Source: Streptomyces sp. NBC_00683 (lineage in GTDB: Bacteria > Actinomycetota > Actinomycetes > Streptomycetales > Streptomycetaceae). From it: DNA of 64,000 nucleotides. The position numbers and the translations under genes were made by a program. Under the pieces are notes generated by a model. It made no database searches. It was not told where the DNA came from and saw nothing but the letters and a program-made list of their open reading frames with translations. The stretch is from assembly GCF_036226745.1 (NCBI RefSeq), contig NZ_CP109013.1:992001-1056000 (forward strand). The letters are read 5' to 3'. Below are positions 16,246 through 24,444 of this stretch, piece by piece. Numbering within the stretch: position 1 is the first letter of the stretch; every line of letters begins with the position of its first letter.

Positions 16246-16848
16246 ATGACGGTACGGGTGATGTTGATCTCACCGGCCATGAATGCCGCGTCGAGGGAGG
16301 CGCGCTTCGAAGGTGACGCACCGTTGGACGAGGCAGGTCTGCGCAGTGCCCAGGACTCCGCCGGCGACGTACCGGGCGCCGACCGGTATGTGCGCGGCCC
16401 TTCGGAGCGCTGCCGGCAGACCGCTCAGGCGCTCGGGCTCGCCCCCCGTGCCGAACCCACGCTCCGCGACTGGCACATGGGGCGCTGGAGCGGGCAACGG
16501 CTGTCGGACGTGAGCGCCGCGGAACCCGACGCCGTTTCCGCCTGGCTGACCGACCCCTCGGCCGCCCCGCACGGGGGCGAGTCGCTCCTGGACCTGGCTG
16601 CCCGGGTGGGCAGTTGGCTGGAGACCCTGGCCGGGGACAGCGATGTGCGGGTCATGGCCGTGGTCGAGCCCGCGGTCGTCCGCGCGGCGGTGGTCCAGGC
16701 GCTGGCTCTGCCGGTACAGGCCTTCTGGCGGCTGGACGTTCCCCCGCTCGCGCTCACCGAGCTCAGCGGACGGTCGGGCCGGTGGAACCTGCGGTGCGGT
16801 CGCCCTCCGGAGGAACGCGAGGAACGTGGGGCAGGGCGATCGCGGTGA
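16246..16848 (+). CDS. Histidine-phosphatase-superfamily protein without the RHG motif
   Basis: This 200-residue protein has the frame of CobC-like phosphoglycerate-mutase phosphatases: 'LDEAGLRSAQ', 'GPSERCRQTAQALGL', 'LRDWHMGRWSGQRLSD' and 'PHGGESLLDLAARVGSWLE'. The N-terminal RHGET containing the phosphorylated histidine is replaced by 'SPAMNAASREARF', so ordinary catalysis is unlikely. Divergence from the riboswitch-controlled cobalt genes suggests a link to cobalamin, where CobC removes the phosphate from alpha-ribazole phosphate. GGAGG precedes ATG 16246. Its 3' end overlaps the converging gene by 86 bases. Confidence 0.75.
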   Translation: MTVRVMLISPAMNAASREARFEGDAPLDEAGLRSAQDSAGDVPGADRYVRGPSERCRQTAQALGLAPRAEPTLRDWHMGRWSGQRLSDVSAAEPDAVSAWLTDPSAAPHGGESLLDLAARVGSWLETLAGDSDVRVMAVVEPAVVRAAVVQALALPVQAFWRLDVPPLALTELSGRSGRWNLRCGRPPEEREERGAGRSR

Positions 16849-17482
16849 CCGCGAACCCGTCCTGGACCAGCCACCTGCCCTCGAACGACCCCGGTATCCC
16901 GGGCGCCGTTCGCAACAGCTGCGCCGTGAAGGTGCCCCGGTGCCACGTCCCTTCCCCCCGGCGGAATTCGACCTCGGCCTCGTCGAAGTCGAGCTCGATG
17001 CCGGTGAGCGGGTACCACGTCTTGAAAACGCTCTCCTTGGCGCTGAAGAGCAGCCGGTCCCAATGGGGGGCCGCGCCGCCCGCGACCGGGCCGATCCGCC
17101 GCCGCTCCGACGGAAGCGAAATGGCCTCCCACACGTCGGCCGGCAGTGCTTCGTCCGGTTCCGCGTCGATGCCGAGTGCGCGCACTTCGGACGCCCGGGC
17201 CAGTACCGCGGCTCGGTAGCCCTCGCAGTGCGTCATGCTGCCCACGATCCCCTCGGGCCACAGGGGCGCCCCGCGGTGGCCGCGCAACACCGGCGTGGGA
17301 GGCAGCCCGAGGGCCGCCATGGCCCGTCTCGCGCAGGCGCGCACGGCCGCGAACTCGTGCCGGCGCCGGTCCACGCTGCGAGCGACCAGTTCCGCTTCCT
17401 CGGGGTAGAGCGTTCCCGCCGGAGCATCCGCCTCGAAGGTGTCCGCGCAGGCGACGTACTCGGGCAGCAGCTGCTCGATCAC
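16763..17482 (-). CDS. 4'-phosphopantetheinyl transferase (EntD/Sfp-type)
   Basis: This 239-residue enzyme would transfer phosphopantetheine from CoA to carrier proteins of polyketide, peptide or fatty-acid synthases. Typical motifs are 'ACARRAMAALGL', 'GSMTHCEGYRAAVLA', the metal-binding 'GIDAEPDE' and 'LLFSAKESVFKTWYPLTG'. The order and length fit the EntD group. GTG 17482 overlaps the TGA of the upstream metallophosphoesterase (four bases, GTGA), a translational-coupling arrangement common in Streptomyces. No synthase genes are in this window, so it is probably a general PPTase. Confidence 0.92.
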   Translation of the reverse strand: MIEQLLPEYVACADTFEADAPAGTLYPEEAELVARSVDRRRHEFAAVRACARRAMAALGLPPTPVLRGHRGAPLWPEGIVGSMTHCEGYRAAVLARASEVRALGIDAEPDEALPADVWEAISLPSERRRIGPVAGGAAPHWDRLLFSAKESVFKTWYPLTGIELDFDEAEVEFRRGEGTWHRGTFTAQLLRTAPGIPGSFEGRWLVQDGFAVTAIALPHVPRVPPEGDRTAGSTGPTVR

Positions 17483-18384
17483 GCCTCGTCCCCCGGCCCG
17501 CCCGGGGGCTGTTCGCCCGTGTACGGAAGGATCTGACGCAGCACGCCACGGGGGTGGCCACGTTTGCGCCACTCCCTGGGGTAGCCGATCGAGACCTCCT
17601 CGAAGCGCACACCGTCGTACCAGGTCGTACGGGGGATGTGGAGATGCCCGTAGACGACGGCGGCGACGTTGAAGCGGCGGTGCCAGTCGGCCGTCAGTTC
17701 CGTGCCGCACCACTGGGCGAACTCCGGGTACCACATGACGGATGTGGGTTCGCGCACCAGCGGCCAGTGACCGGTGATCACCAGAGGGACGTCCGGGTCG
17801 TGCGCGGCGAGGCGCTCCTCGGTCAGCGCCACCCGCGCCCGGCACCAGTCGTCCCGGGCCGGATAGGGGTCGGGGTGGAGCAGGTACTCGTCGGTGCAGA
17901 CGACTCCGGCCTCGTGCGCCTTGGCCAGGGATTCTTCCTTGGTCGTCGTTCCGGGGGCCCTGAAGGTGTAGTCGTACAGCAGGAACACGGGGGCGACGGC
18001 CACCGGCCCGTCCTCTCCCTGCCACTGGGGGTACGGATCCTCCGGTGTCGTCACACCGAGCTCGCGGCACACCTGGACGAGGTGCTCGTACCGTGCCTGT
18101 CCGCGCAGTCGTACGGGATCCTTGTCCACGGTCCACAGTTCGTGGTTGCCGGGGGTCCACACCACGTGGGCGAAGCGGCCCGCCAGCATTTCCAGTGCCT
18201 GTGCGACCTCCTCGGCCTGCTCCGCCACGTCGCCCGCGACGATGAGCCAGTCATCGTCGTGCGACGGGTGCAGCTTGTCGGCGATCGGGCGGTTGTCGGT
18301 GATCCCGAGATGGAGATCGCTGACGGCGAGAAGCCGGCCCCGCCCCGGCGGCGATTGGCGGGCGGGGTCGCTCAGTTGACTCAT
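17479..18384 (-). CDS. Calcineurin-like metallophosphoesterase
   Basis: This 301-residue enzyme has the full set of dinuclear-metal motifs: 'SDLHLG' (22-27), 'GDVAE', 'GNHELW', 'ITGHWPL' and 'VYGHLHIP'. It should hydrolyse a phosphoester in the cytoplasm; substrate unknown. It is coupled to the phosphopantetheinyl transferase by a four-base overlap. The pairing is well known in Streptomyces, although a shared pathway has not been shown as far as I know. Confidence 0.92.
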   Translation of the reverse strand: MSQLSDPARQSPPGRGRLLAVSDLHLGITDNRPIADKLHPSHDDDWLIVAGDVAEQAEEVAQALEMLAGRFAHVVWTPGNHELWTVDKDPVRLRGQARYEHLVQVCRELGVTTPEDPYPQWQGEDGPVAVAPVFLLYDYTFRAPGTTTKEESLAKAHEAGVVCTDEYLLHPDPYPARDDWCRARVALTEERLAAHDPDVPLVITGHWPLVREPTSVMWYPEFAQWCGTELTADWHRRFNVAAVVYGHLHIPRTTWYDGVRFEEVSIGYPREWRKRGHPRGVLRQILPYTGEQPPGGPGDEA

Positions 18385-18826
18385 TGTTCGAATTTACCGT
18401 CCTGCTCGCTCCGCCGGGCCTCTTGTCCGCGGCGCGTCTCCGCCGCGGCACGGCTTCCGCGGCCGCCGTGGAACACCCTGCGGGATCGCCGTCCGACCTC
18501 GGCGGTCCGCTCCGAAAGCACGGCCTCAGGTCGACGCCGGATGCTGCTCAAGCACTGGTTTCCGGCCGAAGCCTGCGGTTTCACGCGAAAACCAGATCGG
18601 CATCATCGCAGGTCAGGCGTTAGTTCGCGGTTGTACCACTGCAATCTGTCCATATGGCGGACACCCGGCACGAGGCGTTCACACCACGTCCGAGCTGCCC
18701 GAACGGCCATTCGGTAGGTCCGCCTTGCAGGGGTTGGGCCGGAAAGAACTGATCGATGTGCGCTCACTCCCCGCAGGCGCAAGACTCCCCACCGCAATCA
18801 CCACTTCACGTAAAGGAGCTTCACAG
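18385..18826. other. Divergent intergenic gap with no gene recognised
   Basis: About 440 bases between the metallophosphoesterase and the protease-inhibitor gene. A plus frame in phase with the inhibitor is open back to 18725 but has no start with a ribosome-binding site. AAAGGAG at 18812-18818 decides the start at 18827. Confidence 0.5.
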
Positions 18827-19270
18827 ATGCGTTACAACCTCGGCAGATTCTGCGTAATCGCCACGGTATCCACACTGGTCCTGTCGGGCACGGCAGCCAT
18901 GGGTGTCGCGCAGAACCGGCCCGCTCAGCCGACCAGCCTCTACACCCCGTCGGCCCTCGTCCTGTCGGTCGGCAAGGGCAGCGCCGACTCGGTCACCGTC
19001 CAGCGGGCCGTCACCCTGAGCTGTGCACCCCGCCCGCAGGGCACTCACCCCGCGCCCGCGGCGGCCTGTACCGAACTGCGCGCGGTCAACGGTGAGTTCG
19101 CCCGGTTGACCACGCCGCGGTCGCCCGGGAAGTGCACGCGTCAGTGGGACCCCGTCGTCCTCGACGTGACCGGTGTGTGGCAGGGCCGCAGCGTCTCCTG
19201 GTCTGCCGGCTTCGGCAATGCGTGTGAGATGCAGGCAAGCCTGGGCGAAGGACCGGTCTTCGCTTTCTGA
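18827..19270 (+). CDS. Secreted SSI-type serine protease inhibitor
   Basis: This 147-residue precursor has a signal peptide (residues 1-28: Arg-containing start, hydrophobic '[12 protein letters not shown]', cleavage after 'GVA'). The mature part reads '[15 protein letters not shown]', '[21 protein letters not shown]' and '[10 protein letters not shown]', the Streptomyces subtilisin inhibitor fold with two disulfides. The reactive-site loop is 'GKCTRQWDP', which would put Arg at P1 and predicts inhibition of trypsin-like enzymes rather than subtilisin. SSI proteins control extracellular proteases during mycelial development. The start is decided by AAAGGAG. Confidence 0.92.
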   Translation: MRYNLGRFCVIATVSTLVLSGTAAMGVAQNRPAQPTSLYTPSALVLSVGKGSADSVTVQRAVTLSCAPRPQGTHPAPAAACTELRAVNGEFARLTTPRSPGKCTRQWDPVVLDVTGVWQGRSVSWSAGFGNACEMQASLGEGPVFAF

Positions 19271-19732
19271 CCGAGCCGTCCGCCACGCGCGGCCGAAGGG
19301 CCCTCGGCCGGCGGGTGGCGCTGACCTGCTCACGATCGGACCTGCGCCATGGCGGTCGCCACCGCTCGCGGTCTCCGAAGTCAGCAGGGAACCTGCGCCG
19401 CCTCGGCCGGGTGCCGACTCTATACGGGTCGCACCCGGGCCGGAGCCGTGCTCGGGGCTCCGGCGCCGGAAGGACGACGGAGCGTCGCCCCGTCACGTAC
19501 CCGCCCGCCCCCTCCCCCGGGCAACGGGGATCGGCCGCCTCCCGCGACTCGCCGCCACGACCGTCGCCACCTTCCCGACCTGCCGTCGGGGCAGCCTCGT
19601 TGCCCCGACGGCGGCGGCATCCGCACGACCACGGATCGAATCCGCGCGGGCAACCGGCGGGTGGTCTGGACATGAGGAACCGGGGTAGACGGGTCGCCGA
19701 ACAACTCGTGAGCGAGCGAATAGGAGACTCCG
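19271..19732. other. Gap of about 460 bases, nothing recognised
   Basis: No frame combines codon bias with a start. The sequence is C-rich and mildly repetitive. AGGAG at 19722-19726 serves the next gene. Confidence 0.45.
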
Positions 19733-19960
19733 GTGCTGATGGCCCATCCTGCGGTCCTGCAGAACCTTGTCGATCAGTACGACACTCTGCGCGTTCTGCG
19801 GGCGGAGGACGGCGATGCAGAGGTGCAACGACGAATGGACGACGTCGCCTACACGCTCTGTGTGGCCACGGGCACCCGGGACATCGACGCCGCACTCATC
19901 GCCGCACGCCACCAATTGCCCGGCGCGCGCCCCCAGGACGACTCCGTCCTCACCACCTGA
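19733..19960 (+). CDS. DUF5133 family protein
   Basis: This 75-residue protein begins 'MLMAHPAVLQNLVDQYDTLR' and contains 'RRMDDVAYTLCVATGTRDID', the DUF5133 signature of small Streptomyces proteins. These proteins are often found near anti-sigma-factor and ATPase-type regulators, with no known biochemical function. GTG 19733 has AGGAG six bases upstream. An IS5-type element begins directly after the stop codon, which itself forms part of the target duplication. Confidence 0.8.
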   Translation: MLMAHPAVLQNLVDQYDTLRVLRAEDGDAEVQRRMDDVAYTLCVATGTRDIDAALIAARHQLPGARPQDDSVLTT

Positions 19961-19989
19961 GACCGTTTTTGAGATCTGTTGGTCGGGCG

Positions 19990-20277
19990 TCAGTATGGGC
20001 TCCGGCCAGCAGGCCACTGGTAGCCATCCGGCAGCTCAGTTCCATTGCTATCGATAACCGTGTAGTCGACGATCACCTTCGCGGGATCGCCGCCTTCGAA
20101 GATCCAGACAACCAGACGGTGCTTGACCGCAACCACCGTGAATTGGGGATCCGACACCTCATCAGCTGGCACAACGGTGAACTCGTCACCGGGCTTCAAC
20201 CAGAAGACGTCACAGTACGGTTCGATGAAGAGGCAGAGGAGGTCCTCGCCACCGTTCTGCACGGGGAGCCTGTTCAC
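19990..20277 (-). CDS. Hypothetical protein carried inside the IS element
   Basis: This 95-residue protein from GTG 20277 begins 'VNRLPVQNGGEDLLCLFIEP' and continues 'WLKPGDEFTVVPADEV' and 'VVWIFEGGDPAKVIVDYTV'. The all-beta look and acidic character suggest a small soluble domain; I do not recognise a characterised family. It lies wholly between the IS inverted repeats, 100 bases downstream of the transposase stop and ending 27 bases from the IS end. The frame is open further upstream to 20472, but that part overlaps the transposase gene. It is either cargo or a host gene trapped by the element. Confidence 0.6.
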   Translation of the reverse strand: MNRLPVQNGGEDLLCLFIEPYCDVFWLKPGDEFTVVPADEVSDPQFTVVAVKHRLVVWIFEGGDPAKVIVDYTVIDSNGTELPDGYQWPAGRSPY

Positions 20278-20378
20278 TGACGCCGTCCCGGTGGCCGCTG
20301 CAGTAGAGGACCACCAGGATAGCGACCGGCAACCAAGCCACCCCGAGCTGCTGTCGGATACCTGCGGAGTGAAAAGCC

Positions 20379-21233
20379 TCATGGTGTGACGCGTGTGAGC
20401 GGCCTTCGTGGTGATCGTCGAGCTGGTGCACCTCTTGTGAGACGGCGGACCATGATGCCGATCATTGCCCACCGGATCATGGTCTCTGAGCGGGCCGGGC
20501 TGGTCTCGTAGTCACGCGCGAGGCGGCGGTGGGCGGTGAGCCATGAGAAGGTGCGTTCGACCGCCCATCTCTTGGGCTGGACCTGGAATCCGTGCTGGTC
20601 TGGAGCCTTGCGCACGATCTCCAGCTCGCGGCCGAGGATCGTGCGTGCCCACTCCACGAGGCGGCCGGCGAAGCCCTGGTCCGCCCAGATCTTCTGCACG
20701 CCCGGATGGTCCAGGCGGGTCCACAGCAACGAACGCTTCGCGCCGTCGCGGTCCTGGATGTTCGCCGCGACGACGTGAACCGCCAGCAGCAGGCCCAGGG
20801 TGTCCGTGACGATGAACCGCTTGCGACCTTTCACCTTCTTGCCCGCGTCGAAGCCCCGGGTGCCGGCGGGGACCGTATCGGCCGTGCGCACGGACTGCGA
20901 GTCGATGAGCCCGGCGCTCGGCTCCGCGGCACGGCCATCAGCCTCACGGACTCGACCGCGCAACGTGTCGTGGACCTGCTCAACGGTGCCGTCGTCGTGC
21001 CACCAGGTGAAGTACCAGTACACAGTGGGCCAGGGCGGGAAGTCCTTCGGCAGCTGGCGCCAGGCGCACCCGGTCCGTACTACATAGAAGATCGCGTCCA
21101 CGATCCGCCGCCGAGGATGCTTCTCCCGCCGTCCGCCCCTTGGCCCGACCCTCGCCGCCGGCAGTAACGGCTCGACCAGAGCCCACTGTTCATCCGTCAG
21201 ATCCGACGGATACCCGCCCTGAGAGCCACTCAC
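20379..21233 (-). CDS. IS5-family DDE transposase
   Basis: This 284-residue transposase starts 'YPSDLTDEQWALVEPLLP', the usual IS5 (IS427-like) N-terminus. Catalytic residues are Asp 111 in 'GLIDSQSVRTAD', Asp 185 in 'WADQGFAG' and Glu 226 in 'WAVERTFSWL'. Length and order are complete, so the element may be active. It is encoded on the minus strand inside the element at 19961-21287. Confidence 0.95.
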   Translation of the reverse strand: MSGSQGGYPSDLTDEQWALVEPLLPAARVGPRGGRREKHPRRRIVDAIFYVVRTGCAWRQLPKDFPPWPTVYWYFTWWHDDGTVEQVHDTLRGRVREADGRAAEPSAGLIDSQSVRTADTVPAGTRGFDAGKKVKGRKRFIVTDTLGLLLAVHVVAANIQDRDGAKRSLLWTRLDHPGVQKIWADQGFAGRLVEWARTILGRELEIVRKAPDQHGFQVQPKRWAVERTFSWLTAHRRLARDYETSPARSETMIRWAMIGIMVRRLTRGAPARRSPRRPLTRVTP

Positions 21234-21400
21234 TCAAGGCTCAACGACTTCTCCGGCCCAGGGACACGGCAGATCTCAAACGCGGTCTGAGGAAACCGAG
21301 CGCAGAAACCGCTGTTGCAGCATGCCGGGCGGCAGCGTCGCACCGCGTTCAACAGGCCGGTGCCCCTGTTGTCTCCGTTCGCGCGAACGAGGACCGGGCG

Positions 21401-21673
21401 TCACCCCGTCGACTCGTCCGGGGTCGGGTGCTCCGGGTGGACGCCGGCATTACGTGCGGCGCTGCGGCCCGATCCGGCCTCGTCGGGGTCGGGCTTCTCG
21501 TCGTCGGGCTCGGCGTCCGGTTCCGCTTCGGGACGTTCGGCACCCGGCGGGAGAATCACGTCGAGGGCGTCCTCACCCTCCTGTACCTGCTGGTCAGGCA
21601 TGTCGGCAGGTACAGGGGGCGGGCTGCCCTCCGCCCCGGTGTAGGCGATTCCCTCGGGCCTGCGGTCGGTCAT
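21401..21673 (-). CDS. Small acidic proline-rich hypothetical protein
   Basis: This 90-residue protein from ATG 21673 (AGGAG upstream) begins 'MTDRRPEGIAYTGAEGSPPP' and is dominated by Asp, Glu and Pro ('EAEPDAEPDDEKPDPDEAG'). It is predicted to be disordered with no signal or membrane segment. It resembles short conserved Streptomyces hypothetical proteins. Codon bias and the ribosome-binding site support it as real. It lies just right of the IS5 element. Confidence 0.6.
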   Translation of the reverse strand: MTDRRPEGIAYTGAEGSPPPVPADMPDQQVQEGEDALDVILPPGAERPEAEPDAEPDDEKPDPDEAGSGRSAARNAGVHPEHPTPDESTG

Positions 21674-21877
21674 GTCACTGCTCCTGTCGTTGCAGGCCCA
21701 TCTCGTGCGTATGGGCCGGTGTCGCACCTCGCGTACCCCTTGCGCCCCGGACGACGCATCTCGGGTCAGAGACCGATGTCGTGCACGAGGCCGCCGGACA
21801 GCGGGACGCGGTCAGCCGCGTCATCGCACGCGACAAACCCGGTGACGTCCGCGATCGGCCCCGGATACTCGTCGCCC

Positions 21878-22621
21878 ATGGATGAGGTCGAAGTCGTCGT
21901 CGCCCATTCCGAGCGCGCGACTCTGCGCGTCGGCGACGTGTTCCTGAAGGTGGACGCCGATCAGGCGCGCATCGACGTCGAGGTCGAGGCGATGTCCCTC
22001 GCCCCGGTCCCGACCCCGGCGGTCCTGTGGCGCAAGCCGCCCGTGCTCGCGATCGCCGCGGTCCCGGGGGCGACGCTCGGTCGCCTCGGCGGGCCGTCGA
22101 CCGGGTCGCCGGCGGCGTGGGCCGCGGCGGGTGCAGCCATCCGGAAGCTGCACGAAGCGCCCCTGCCGCCCTGGCCCGGCCGGGGAAGGGGTCCCGACGA
22201 GTTGGCGGCGGAACTCGACGCAGAGTGCGAGTTGCTCGTGACGAACGGCGTCCTGCCCGCCGACGTGGTCACCCGAAACCGCCAGGTCGCCGAGGCCGCG
22301 CTCCGGCCGTGGACTCCGGCGTTCACGCACGGCGACCTGCAGATCGCGCACGTCTTCGTCGACGGCGACGAGGTGACAGGCATCATCGACTGGTCCGAGG
22401 CGGGCCAGGGGGACGCCCTGTACGACCTCGCCACCTTCACGCTCGGGCACGAGGAGCACCTCGACGACGTCATCGCCGGTTACGGCACCGCCATCGACCT
22501 CGAAGTGATCCACGCGTGGTGGTCGTTGCGTAGCCTGCTGGCGGTTCGCTGGCTGATCGAGCACGGGTTCGACCCCTTCGCACCGGGCTGTGAGATCGAC
22601 GTGTTGAGATCCCGTATGTGA
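21878..22621 (+). CDS. Aminoglycoside phosphotransferase-like kinase
   Basis: This 247-residue protein of the APH/choline-kinase fold has the Brenner motif 'FTHGDLQIAHVFVDGDE' and the metal-binding 'GIIDWSEAGQGDALYDLA'. It would phosphorylate a small hydroxylated molecule with ATP. A substrate is not evident, and chromosomal members of this family are often not resistance genes. ATG 21878 is chosen because the frame upstream loses family similarity. It converges on the PEP-mutase-like gene. Confidence 0.85.
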   Translation: MDEVEVVVAHSERATLRVGDVFLKVDADQARIDVEVEAMSLAPVPTPAVLWRKPPVLAIAAVPGATLGRLGGPSTGSPAAWAAAGAAIRKLHEAPLPPWPGRGRGPDELAAELDAECELLVTNGVLPADVVTRNRQVAEAALRPWTPAFTHGDLQIAHVFVDGDEVTGIIDWSEAGQGDALYDLATFTLGHEEHLDDVIAGYGTAIDLEVIHAWWSLRSLLAVRWLIEHGFDPFAPGCEIDVLRSRM

Positions 22622-22680
22622 GGTGCCACACGGCTCGGACAGGATGGCCGCCATGGCCGCGTCTCCCGACCCGACCGAGG

Positions 22681-23499
22681 TCAGTGGGGCTCGGAGAACA
22701 GCCCGTTGAGTTCCGGGAAGGCCATGGCCTCGGCGAGGGAGCCGTAGTCGCCGGTGCCGAAGAGCTCCTGCGCGGCGCGGCGGGCGGCAGCGTAGGCGGC
22801 CTGCGCCACCCCCGAGCCGAGACTGACGCGAGCCACCCCGAGGGCGCCGAGCTCGGCAACGGCCGGGGCGCCGGGGCCGGCCATGACGTTCAGCGGAACG
22901 GAGATGTCCGCGGCCAGCGCCGCGATGGTGGCGGTGTCGGTGATGCCGGGGACGAAGATGCCGTCCGCACCCGCGTCGACGTACATGTGTGCCCGGACCA
23001 GGGTTTCCTTCAGCCGGGTATCCGAGTCGCCGAGCCCGAACAGGAAGGTGTCGATACGGGCGTTGAGGAACAGGTCCGCGCCTGCCCGGTCGGCGGTCTG
23101 CCGGGCCGCGGCCAACCGCATCGCGAGTTCTGTCGGCGGCCGGGTACCGTCCTCGATGTTGACGCCGACGACGCCGGCCGCGAGCACCCCGGCCACGGTC
23201 TCGGTAATGCCGGCGGCATCCGTCCCGTACCCGCCCTCGATGTCCGCGGTAACGGGAACCTCGACGGCGGCGACAATTCGGCCGATCAGTTCCAGCGCCT
23301 GGTCGCGGGTGATGAAGCCGCCGTCCGGGGAACCCAGCGACCAGGCGACACCGGCACTGGTCGTGGCGATCGCCTTGGCGCCCGCGGCCTCGATGACGCG
23401 GGCGCTCGCAACATCCCAGGCGTTGGCGAGAGCCAGGGGCGCAGGTGTGGTGTGCAGAGAGCGGAAGATGTGGGCCTTGTCCGAATGTGTGATGGTCAT
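22681..23499 (-). CDS. PEP mutase / isocitrate lyase superfamily protein
   Basis: This 272-residue TIM-barrel protein reads 'PLALANAWDVASARVIEAAG', 'ATTSAGVAWSLGSPDG', the Mg-binding 'VTADIEGGYG' (Asp 86) and 'GVNIEDG'. It lacks the KKCGH catalytic loop of isocitrate lyase, so it belongs to the oxaloacetate-hydrolase/PEP-mutase-like branch with unknown substrate. ATG 23499 is used. A 61-base palindrome from an insertion element lies about 90 bases upstream and probably replaced or altered its promoter. Confidence 0.87.
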   Translation of the reverse strand: MTITHSDKAHIFRSLHTTPAPLALANAWDVASARVIEAAGAKAIATTSAGVAWSLGSPDGGFITRDQALELIGRIVAAVEVPVTADIEGGYGTDAAGITETVAGVLAAGVVGVNIEDGTRPPTELAMRLAAARQTADRAGADLFLNARIDTFLFGLGDSDTRLKETLVRAHMYVDAGADGIFVPGITDTATIAALAADISVPLNVMAGPGAPAVAELGALGVARVSLGSGVAQAAYAAARRAAQELFGTGDYGSLAEAMAFPELNGLFSEPH

Positions 23500-23590
23500 G
23501 GCCACAGTCAACATCGGCTGGCGCCCACCTTCTGGCAAGAATCCGACACGGACGTCGACCTCCGACGCACATGCCTCCCACTCCGGAGTC

Positions 23591-23651
23591 ACCCCCGAAG
23601 GACTTCCGGAGCCGACCACTTAGTGGTCGGCTCCGGAAGTCCTTCGGGGGT
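23591..23651. repeat. 61-base perfect palindrome formed by two IS ends
   Basis: Two 30-base arms, exact complements, flank a single T at 23621. The right arm is the left end of the IS630-type element, whose matching inverted end is at 25801-25836. The left arm is therefore an extra copy of the same end facing the other way. The structure could also act as a very stable hairpin. Confidence 0.9.
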
Positions 23652-23654
23652 TGA

Positions 23655-24390
23655 TCAGGCTGCCAGGGCGACGGAGGGTTCTTCCTGTTGGTCGGCGGGT
23701 GTGTCGGTCGAGCCGGGCCAGTAGATCGTCCTGAGAGGAGCCGTTGTCCCCGACCCAGAAGACGGCTTCGCGCTGTTGTAGGGCTCGGTGTTCATGACCT
23801 GGGTGACCAGGTTCGTGAAGGGGACGATGCCGGTCTTCGGTTCGCAGCGGCCGAACACCTTCGCGTGGTGGACGTCGTAGGCGGCCAGGTAGGTCAGCGC
23901 GCCGCCGCGGCCGTACTCGTGGTTGACGCGCATCGCCCGGGCCCGGCCCGGGGCCAGGGTGGGATGGCAGCGGCAGCGGGCCTGAACGGAGGTCTTCTCG
24001 TCGCTGGAGACGACGTACTCGTCCTCTCCCAGCAGGACAACCCCGAAAATGCGGGCGTACAGGTCCAGGACACGCTGGGCCTTGGCGCGGAAGTCCGGGT
24101 CGCGGATGAAGATCCAGGGCTGGAACTGGCAGGGCTTGAGCGCGTCCTCGCGCAGCCCGCGCGCGGTCAGCTCGGGAGCCAACTCCGGGCACGACCAGCG
24201 CGCCAGCGGTGTGCCGGTCTCGGCGGGTAACAGACCCGTCTCACGGGCGATGCGCGCGTCGGAGCGCCCCGCGCCGCATCCAGGACGACCTGCGCGCGGA
24301 CCCGCAGCCGGTACTCGGTCTTGTGACCGTAGGCCATCTTCTTCAGCCGCTCGCGCTCGGCGGAAGTCAGCAGTACGGGGCGGGCGCAGA
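23655..24390 (-). pseudogene. Broken IS630-family transposase
   Basis: Read in two or three frames, the minus strand shows 'SAERERLKKMAYGHKTEYRL', 'DARIARETGLLPAETGTPL', 'WIFIRDPDFRAKAQRVLDLY', 'YVVSSDEKTSVQARC', 'RAMRVNHEYGRGGALTYLAA' and 'VFWVGDNGSSQ'. These are IS630 transposase segments in the right order. Frameshifts lie near 24270 and 23770, the linker and part of the helix-turn-helix are missing, and the C-terminal 'HTPVHASWLNQVE' region is deleted. The gene cannot be functional. Confidence 0.85.
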
Positions 24391-24444
24391 CAGGTTGACA
24401 GCCTCAAGTCGGACAGATCCGGGCAGTCGGACCTCCGTGCTCTC

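Larger units (their letters stand above)
19961..21287 (-). mobile_element. IS5-family insertion sequence with a passenger gene
   Basis: The ends are inverted repeats of 18 bases with 16 matches (GACCG, two variable bases, TTTGAGATCTG). The flanks carry the same three bases TGA (19958-19960 and 21288-21290), a short target duplication. The 1,327-base element holds a complete transposase gene (20379-21233) and, downstream of it on the same strand, a 95-codon gene of unknown function (19990-20277). The element looks intact. Confidence 0.85.
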
